A DNA stretch of 64,000 nucleotides from Roseivirga sp. UBA6061 (GTDB lineage Bacteria > Bacteroidota > Bacteroidia > Cytophagales > Cyclobacteriaceae). Position 1 is the first letter of the stretch. Every line of letters begins with the position of its first letter. Under the pieces are notes generated by a model that ran no database searches, had not been told where the DNA came from, and worked only from the letters and a program-made list of their open reading frames with translations. Made by a program: the position numbers and the translations under genes. The stretch covers positions 4,151 to 68,150 of the forward strand of contig DIYF01000124.1 of NCBI GenBank assembly GCA_002427745.1. Direction: 5' to 3'. Shown piece by piece: positions 59,674 to 64,000 of the stretch.

Positions 59674-60525
59674 ATGTTACTCGAAGAAAGTGTAGTAAGT
59701 TTTAAAGGGAGGCCTTTGTTTCAGAAGGCCAAAATCAAGACACCTTTCAGAATATCAGGCCAGATGGATGATATGGCCTGCTTTTTCTATTTAATCGAGG
59801 GGGCCTACGAAGTGATAGAATCACGGGGGGCTATCAGGGTTGGTACTAATGAGGCGCTCCTGAAAAAGTGTGGCAATTATGTCTCTCAGCTGGACAAGGG
59901 CGATTGGGAGTGCATTACCATACTCTTTTACCCTGACGTACTCCACGAAATCTATAAGTTTGAGATTCCCTCTTTTCTCAGCGAAAAACCTATGGCACCA
60001 CCAAAGAAAATGGTAGCCAACGAACTGCTGGATAAGTTTATTCAAAACCTGTTTATCTATTTTGATAATCCCGAACTCATGGATGAAGAGCTGGCCCTGC
60101 TCAAGCTGAAAGAGCTGGTACTGATCCTGATGAAGTCCGAACAGTATGCCAGTGTCAGCGCCTTTCTGGCCAACCTGTTTACGCCTGACAAGCTACACTT
60201 CACCAATGCCATAGAGAACAACATTTTTACACACATGAGCATACAGGAACTGGCCTTTATCTGCCATAAGAGTCTCTCCTCTTTTAAACGGGAGTTTCGC
60301 AAAATTTACAATGACACCCCATCCAGATACATCAAGAACAGACGCCTGGAGCATGCCGCACATTTATTGATCTCTACCGGTCAATCCGTATCGGATATAG
60401 CTTATGAAACTGGTTTTCAGGACATCACGACTTTCTCTGCTTCATTCAGAGAAAAATTCGCCTGTCCTCCCTCAAAGTATCGTCTGAACCAAACCAGAAA
60501 CTCACTGGCCAAAAGCAGAAGGTGA
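59674..60525 (+). CDS. AraC-family transcriptional regulator (ExsA-like layout)
   Basis: A 283-aa regulator. Residues 1-170 are a cupin-like and helical sensing domain with an ExsA-like arrangement. The C-terminal AraC HTH has M-S-I-Q-E-L-A-F-I-C-H-K-S-L-S-S-F-K-R-E-F, then P-S-R-Y-I-K-N-R-R-L-E-H-A, and the second helix pair S-V-S-D-I-A-Y-E-T-G-F-Q-D-I-T-T-F-S-A-S-F-R-E-K, complete. The following SRPBCC gene (33 nt) may be a target. Confidence 0.85.
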   Translation: MLLEESVVSFKGRPLFQKAKIKTPFRISGQMDDMACFFYLIEGAYEVIESRGAIRVGTNEALLKKCGNYVSQLDKGDWECITILFYPDVLHEIYKFEIPSFLSEKPMAPPKKMVANELLDKFIQNLFIYFDNPELMDEELALLKLKELVLILMKSEQYASVSAFLANLFTPDKLHFTNAIENNIFTHMSIQELAFICHKSLSSFKREFRKIYNDTPSRYIKNRRLEHAAHLLISTGQSVSDIAYETGFQDITTFSASFREKFACPPSKYRLNQTRNSLAKSRR

Positions 60526-60558
60526 TCTTTTCTCTGTTTATCCACCTTTGGATAACCA

Positions 60559-61128
60559 ATGAAAAGAAAGCATATGAAACAGGCCGAAAACAAGTACAGG
60601 GAAATTAAGATAACCCAGGTAAGTGAAGTGATCAATGTCTCTGCCGATGCCTTATGGCAAATAGTGCGGAAATTCGAAGATGTGGGTCAGTGGTTTACCA
60701 GCATTGACTATGTAACAGTCAGCGGAAAGTCTGAATTTGAAGGAGCCAGCTACAGCGAACGCACCTGTTATGTAAATCTCAAAGGCTACAGTAAGGTACA
60801 TGAGAAACTCACCTTTTTTGACGATTCCAAACGCGAGCTCGCCTATGAGCTGACAGAAGGAGCTCCCGGTTTTCTGTTGTTTGCCGGCAATCACTGGACG
60901 GTTTCTGAAGTCGACTCCCGACATTCAGTACTGAAAATGGAGGCTACGCTGAGACTCAAGAAATTTGTGGGAAGCTTGCTGGGAGGTCCAATGAAGAAAA
61001 CAGTACTGAAGAATCTTCCGATAGCCTTGAATGAACTAAAGATCTTTGCAGAAACGGGAGAAGTATCTGCCGCCAAAAAAGCGCGCATGGCCGAACTCGA
61101 AAGGAAAAAACGTAAAAAGGCTGCCTGA
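60559..61128 (+). CDS. SRPBCC-family (polyketide cyclase/START-like) protein
   Basis: A 189-aa protein with a helix-grip fold: V-I-N-V-S-A-D-A-L-W-Q-I-V-R-K-F-E-D-V-G-Q-W near residues 18-40 is the typical opening, followed by strands lining a hydrophobic pocket (G-K-S-E-F-E-G-A-S-Y-S-E-R) and a long C-terminal helix that ends in a basic tail (K-K-R-K-K-A-A). Ligand unknown. Its position directly after an AraC regulator suggests a small-molecule responsive unit. An ATG at 60574 is an alternative start. Confidence 0.75.
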   Translation: MKRKHMKQAENKYREIKITQVSEVINVSADALWQIVRKFEDVGQWFTSIDYVTVSGKSEFEGASYSERTCYVNLKGYSKVHEKLTFFDDSKRELAYELTEGAPGFLLFAGNHWTVSEVDSRHSVLKMEATLRLKKFVGSLLGGPMKKTVLKNLPIALNELKIFAETGEVSAAKKARMAELERKKRKKAA

Positions 61129-61151
61129 GAACAAGCTGCCTTTGACAACAA

Positions 61152-61189
61152 AACCAGTCTGATAACACGCTTATCGGCTGGTTTCTTTT
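61152..61189 (+). terminator. Terminator after the SRPBCC gene
   Basis: AACCAG (61152-61157) and CTGGTT (61178-61183) close an imperfect stem that includes a GATAA/TTATC inner pair, followed by TCTTTTG. Confidence 0.65.
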
Positions 61190-61320
61190 GTTAAGAGGTT
61201 AACTATTACTGTATCTCAATAATTGATTACCAGCCAATCCCTCTCTCACTTGCTATTATCCCCCAGACCTGAGTATCTTCTTACTCCAATACCCATATCG
61301 CATCAGGAAAAAAGCAAAAC

Positions 61321-62088
61321 ATGAGAATTCATCATATCAGAAATGCCACCATGGTAATAGAGACTGGTGACAAAGTAATTCTGATCGACCCGATGTTGGG
61401 AAAAAAAGGAGCTTCGGCACCTCCCTTCTCGGTCATCAGATTCAAAGCCAGGCGTAACCCGATATTGAATTTGCCAGACAATGCGATGGATGTGATTAAC
61501 AAGACCACGCATTGCCTTATCACCCACCTCCATCCCGACCATCTGGATAGTACCGCCATAGAGTTTCTTAAATCGCGGAATATTCCCGTTACCTGTAGCA
61601 TCCGCGATGACAAGACACTGAGAAAAACCGGACTCAACATTGAAAAAACAGTGGAATACTGGAAAAAGACTGACTTTCAGGGAGGAACCATAGAGGGCAT
61701 TCCGGCAAGGCATGGTTATGGATTTGTGGCCAAACCTATGGGCAATGTCATGGGATATTATATTGAACTTCCTGACGAAAAAACGCTCTACCTGAGCTCT
61801 GATACCATTTATACAGATGACGTGGATAAGGTATTAAAAAGCTACAAACCTGATATTTCTGTAGTAGCCTGTGGCAGTGCCCAACTCGATATTTTCAAAC
61901 CATTGCTGATGACTGTAGAAGACATCATTCGCTTCGTGAAAAATGCCCCGGCAGAGGTGATTGCCAACCACCTGGAGGCAGTCAATCATTGTCCCACTAC
62001 ACGTGAAGGACTCAGAGCTGAACTGGAAGCACTGGGGCTGGCAGAGAAAACCTATATACCCGAAGACGGAGAAATGATTACGTTCTGA
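61321..62088 (+). CDS. UlaG-like metallo-beta-lactamase-fold hydrolase
   Basis: A 255-aa hydrolase. The metal motif L-I-T-H-L-H-P-D-H-L-D (residues about 62-72) is the H-x-H-x-D-H signature. S-S-D-T-I-Y (about 160) and a C-terminal N-H-L-E-A-V-N-H-C (about 219) supply the remaining ligands. It resembles UlaG-type lactonases and other small phosphodiester or lactone hydrolases. Substrate unknown. Single gene with a well separated promoter region of about 190 bp. Confidence 0.85.
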   Translation: MRIHHIRNATMVIETGDKVILIDPMLGKKGASAPPFSVIRFKARRNPILNLPDNAMDVINKTTHCLITHLHPDHLDSTAIEFLKSRNIPVTCSIRDDKTLRKTGLNIEKTVEYWKKTDFQGGTIEGIPARHGYGFVAKPMGNVMGYYIELPDEKTLYLSSDTIYTDDVDKVLKSYKPDISVVACGSAQLDIFKPLLMTVEDIIRFVKNAPAEVIANHLEAVNHCPTTREGLRAELEALGLAEKTYIPEDGEMITF

Positions 62089-62236
62089 TATCCCGGTGCT
62101 CTGAAGAAAGCTCTTTTGGTCAGATGTGATTGATGCTTACACCTCTTACTTATGCCTGACCTGAGCCGCAGACTATCGAAACTTGTCAACCTGATCATTG
62201 ATTTTTCGTCAAGACAGACCAACTAACCTTTTTAAC

Positions 62237-62914
62237 ATGAAACTCACATTAAGTCTGATTTTTTGCCTGATCGCTGTACCCCTCATAGAGGCCCAGACCT
62301 ACTGGAAAAACCCGGGGCAACTCGCTGAAAAATATAAGATTGACGGTAGCCTTTCCGTCAGTGAAGTCACGGATACGCTTCTGTTAAAACGAACGATCAA
62401 CGAGCCTCGCTATATCATCAAAAAATCAGAAGACTTTACTTATATCGCCATTCGGTCAAATACCAGTACCATTTTAAATGCCTATGTGGTGTCTGACGAA
62501 AAAATTCAGGTGTTGCATGCATCAGCAGCCCTGGGTCAGATAGACCTCAACAAGGAAGGAGGCCGGTATAAAGCCGAAAAGACTGAGTTTGACTGGATTT
62601 TCAGAGACCCGAATGTATGGGATGAAATGCATCCTGAAGGTGTCAATACGATAGATAAGTTCTTCGGGATTTATGGCTGGATGGCCAATACCTGGACATT
62701 TGGTTCCTATCGTGAGGTAGAGATGCTCATCGACAACCGGCTTATCAACGGGGGTGACCGATTACTGATCAGCTATACCTCCAAAGAAGATGGAACCCGC
62801 GCAGTGCGGTTTAAAGAGGGCACAGCCGATGCCTCACTCACCGGTGATCCGGCAGCAGACAAGAGAATACACGATGGTTATATACCCGAGACGATCGACC
62901 TGGTTAATCAATGA
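62237..62914 (+). CDS. Exported protein of unknown function (225 aa)
   Basis: A 225-aa protein with a Sec signal (M-K-L-T-L-S-L-I-F-C to I-E-A-Q). The mature part has a conserved-looking A-S-A-A-L-G-Q-I-D-L-N-K near residue 105, and W-I-F-R-D-P-N-V-W-D-E-M-H-P-E-G-V and F-F-G-I-Y-G-W-M-A-N-T-W-T-F-G-S in the second half, which gives it a strongly aromatic character. Not recognised. The upstream extension to 62198 was rejected because it buries the signal. Confidence 0.65.
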   Translation: MKLTLSLIFCLIAVPLIEAQTYWKNPGQLAEKYKIDGSLSVSEVTDTLLLKRTINEPRYIIKKSEDFTYIAIRSNTSTILNAYVVSDEKIQVLHASAALGQIDLNKEGGRYKAEKTEFDWIFRDPNVWDEMHPEGVNTIDKFFGIYGWMANTWTFGSYREVEMLIDNRLINGGDRLLISYTSKEDGTRAVRFKEGTADASLTGDPAADKRIHDGYIPETIDLVNQ

Positions 62915-63009
62915 GTTCTAATGCTTATCTTCGACTAAGGCAATTCAGATAAACGCCTTCTTCCATTTATGCTGTTCATGCCAAATGAAATGGCTCAACC
63001 GAACCTGAT

Positions 63010-63561
63010 ATGACCCGATCTGTCTCCAAAATCTCACTCCATATGGTCTCGAGCCTTGATGGCTTTGTGGCCGGCAAGAACGGAGATGTGTCCTGGCTGA
63101 AGTCTACCGATCGATATGAGCCAGGCATTACCCTTACCGAGGAAGCTATTCATGAATTCGTAAAGTCTATAGACTGTTATGTGATGGGGTCCCGTACCTA
63201 CGAAAAAGCACTGGAGCTCGGCTGGCCCTATGGCGACACCCCGGTGATCGTGCTGAGTCAAAGAGACCTGAAGGACGAAAGAGAGACGGTTTCCTTTTAT
63301 TCTGGTGATATCGCAACGCTCTCCGGCAATCTTAAATCAGACCATAAGAACATCTGGCTCGTGGGAGGAGCTGCCGCAGCCAGGTCGTTTATTCGCCTGC
63401 AACTGGTAGACGAGATCATTGTATCGGTAATGCCGGTGATTGTAGGAGAAGGCACCCTCTTTTTCGATTTTGTGGGTCGTCAGGAAAGACTTCATCTGAA
63501 AGATGTCACTGCCTATAAAGACGGTATGGTAGAGTTATCTTATGAGGTGGTGAAAAACTGA
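63010..63561 (+). CDS. Dihydrofolate reductase-like protein (RibD C-terminal family)
   Basis: A 183-aa protein resembling the RibD C-terminal/DHFR-like family: L-H-M-V-S-S-L-D-G-F-V-A-G near the start, S-R-T-Y-E-K-A-L-E near residue 60, and W-L-V-G-G-A-A-A-A-R-S-F near residue 116 with the NADPH-binding glycines. Such proteins reduce pterin- or pyrimidine-like compounds with NADPH, but most members have no assigned substrate. It precedes an RluA-type gene on the same strand. Confidence 0.85.
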   Translation: MTRSVSKISLHMVSSLDGFVAGKNGDVSWLKSTDRYEPGITLTEEAIHEFVKSIDCYVMGSRTYEKALELGWPYGDTPVIVLSQRDLKDERETVSFYSGDIATLSGNLKSDHKNIWLVGGAAAARSFIRLQLVDEIIVSVMPVIVGEGTLFFDFVGRQERLHLKDVTAYKDGMVELSYEVVKN

Positions 63562-63607
63562 CCCTGAAAAATGGCTAATTTTAAATCCGCCAATCGTAAC
63601 AAGCGCC

Positions 63608-64000
63608 ATCACCTCAGATGAAACTCATATTGTTCCGTCCCTCCCTAACCCCATAAGGCTTCAGGACTACGGACCGGGTATTTTTAAAAGTGCCTGGACC
63701 AAATCTGCTTTAAAAAAAGCGATTAAGAAGAAGTATATGACCGTGAATGGTAGATTAGCTTCCACGGCTACTTTTGTTAACGGAGGAGAGCGGATAGACT
63801 TATCAGTTCCTCAGAGTGCCGAAAAAGGTAAGAAGCTTATCTTTCCCCTGAAGGTCTTATTTGAAGATGAGCACTGTGCCCTTATTCATAAACCTGCAGG
63901 CATTCTCACAAGTGGCAATGGGTTTAAAACCATCGCCAATGCCTTGTCTCAAAACCTGAAGGCCAGCTCCAGGGACGATGCCTGCCAGCCTCAACCCACC
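63608..64000 (+). CDS. RluA-family RNA pseudouridine synthase, 5' start unclear, truncated by window end
   Basis: A partial pseudouridine synthase. The frame (codons starting at positions equal to 2 mod 3) reads D-E-T-H-I-V-P, then R-L-Q-D-Y-G, an S4-like stretch with K-K-K-Y-M-T-V-N-G-R and G-G-E-R-I-D-L, and the synthase start V-L-F-E-D-E-H-C-A-L-I-H-K-P-A-G-I-L-T-S-G. The catalytic R-L-D lies beyond the window. No ATG, GTG or TTG occurs in this frame between the stop at 63551 and the conserved region; the left coordinate is therefore only a guess (an ATC). Nearby ATGs at 63571 and 63618 are in other frames. See findings. Confidence 0.7.
   Translation, partial: MTSDETHIVPSLPNPIRLQDYGPGIFKSAWTKSALKKAIKKKYMTVNGRLASTATFVNGGERIDLSVPQSAEKGKKLIFPLKVLFEDEHCALIHKPAGILTSGNGFKTIANALSQNLKASSRDDACQPQPT

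Noticed and set aside
1..64000. tRNA, rRNA or other well-known structured RNA genes
   Set aside because: No cloverleaf or rRNA-like stretch was recognised. A covariance-model scan would be needed to exclude small RNAs.

Overview
The window looks like a chromosomal stretch of a Bacteroidota bacterium, probably a free-living or marine Cytophagales-type organism. The evidence is indirect. Several genes have Bacteroidota-type -7 boxes (TAnnTTTG) upstream. Families common in that phylum are present: DUF4251, FtsX-like permeases with an N-terminal prefix domain, membrane-anchored AraC regulators, and lipoproteins with a C-G-S/D-D-D-D start. Shine-Dalgarno sequences are mostly absent. No rRNA, tRNA or CRISPR array was seen. 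The genus cannot be fixed from this sequence.

Positions 1-7300 hold a phage-derived contractile-tail locus read mainly leftwards: an S24-family repressor at the right edge (on the + strand), divergent early genes (coiled-coil protein, Mu Gam-like protein, small unknowns), a holin-like membrane protein, tail sheath, tail tube, a tail-assembly chaperone with a convincing -1 frameshift site, and the start of a tape measure protein that runs off the left edge. No terminase, portal, capsid, integrase or transposase gene lies between the repressor and the tail genes. The locus may therefore be a tailocin (phage-tail-like particle), although the unseen left part could still hold head genes.

Positions 7300-20800 carry a Tat-exported molybdenum hydroxylase pair, a cadherin/kelch lipoprotein, and a divergent pair of units: a CrtI/CrtISO-type oxidoreductase, and a pterin operon (PTPS, GTP cyclohydrolase I, SDR, flavin reductase-like). 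A 22-bp inverted repeat sits between these units, and they may form a light- or stress-responsive regulon. A DUF1223 protein, a ligase-associated exonuclease and a proton/sodium-pumping pyrophosphatase follow.

Positions 20800-37500 contain an AraC regulator with a serine hydrolase, a REP/MITE-like hairpin, a MacA/MacB-like pair without an ATPase, an ammonium transporter with a porin, an ABC-F protein, a ferredoxin-nucleotidyl cyclase fusion, an esterase, a 0.76-kb non-coding repeat island, and the two last steps of cysteine synthesis (serine acetyltransferase and cysteine synthase B).

Positions 37500-64000 are accessory in character: DUF6915 and unknown proteins, a large FtsX permease with an operator-like repeat over its promoter, a TetR/flavin monooxygenase pair with duplicated operator sites, several AraC regulators beside beta-lactamase-fold serine hydrolases, small secreted proteins, an MBOAT/SGNH acylation pair, an AlkD-like protein, an RDD protein, an SRPBCC protein, an UlaG-like metallo-hydrolase, a DHFR-like protein, and a partial RluA-type pseudouridine synthase whose start codon appears to be missing.
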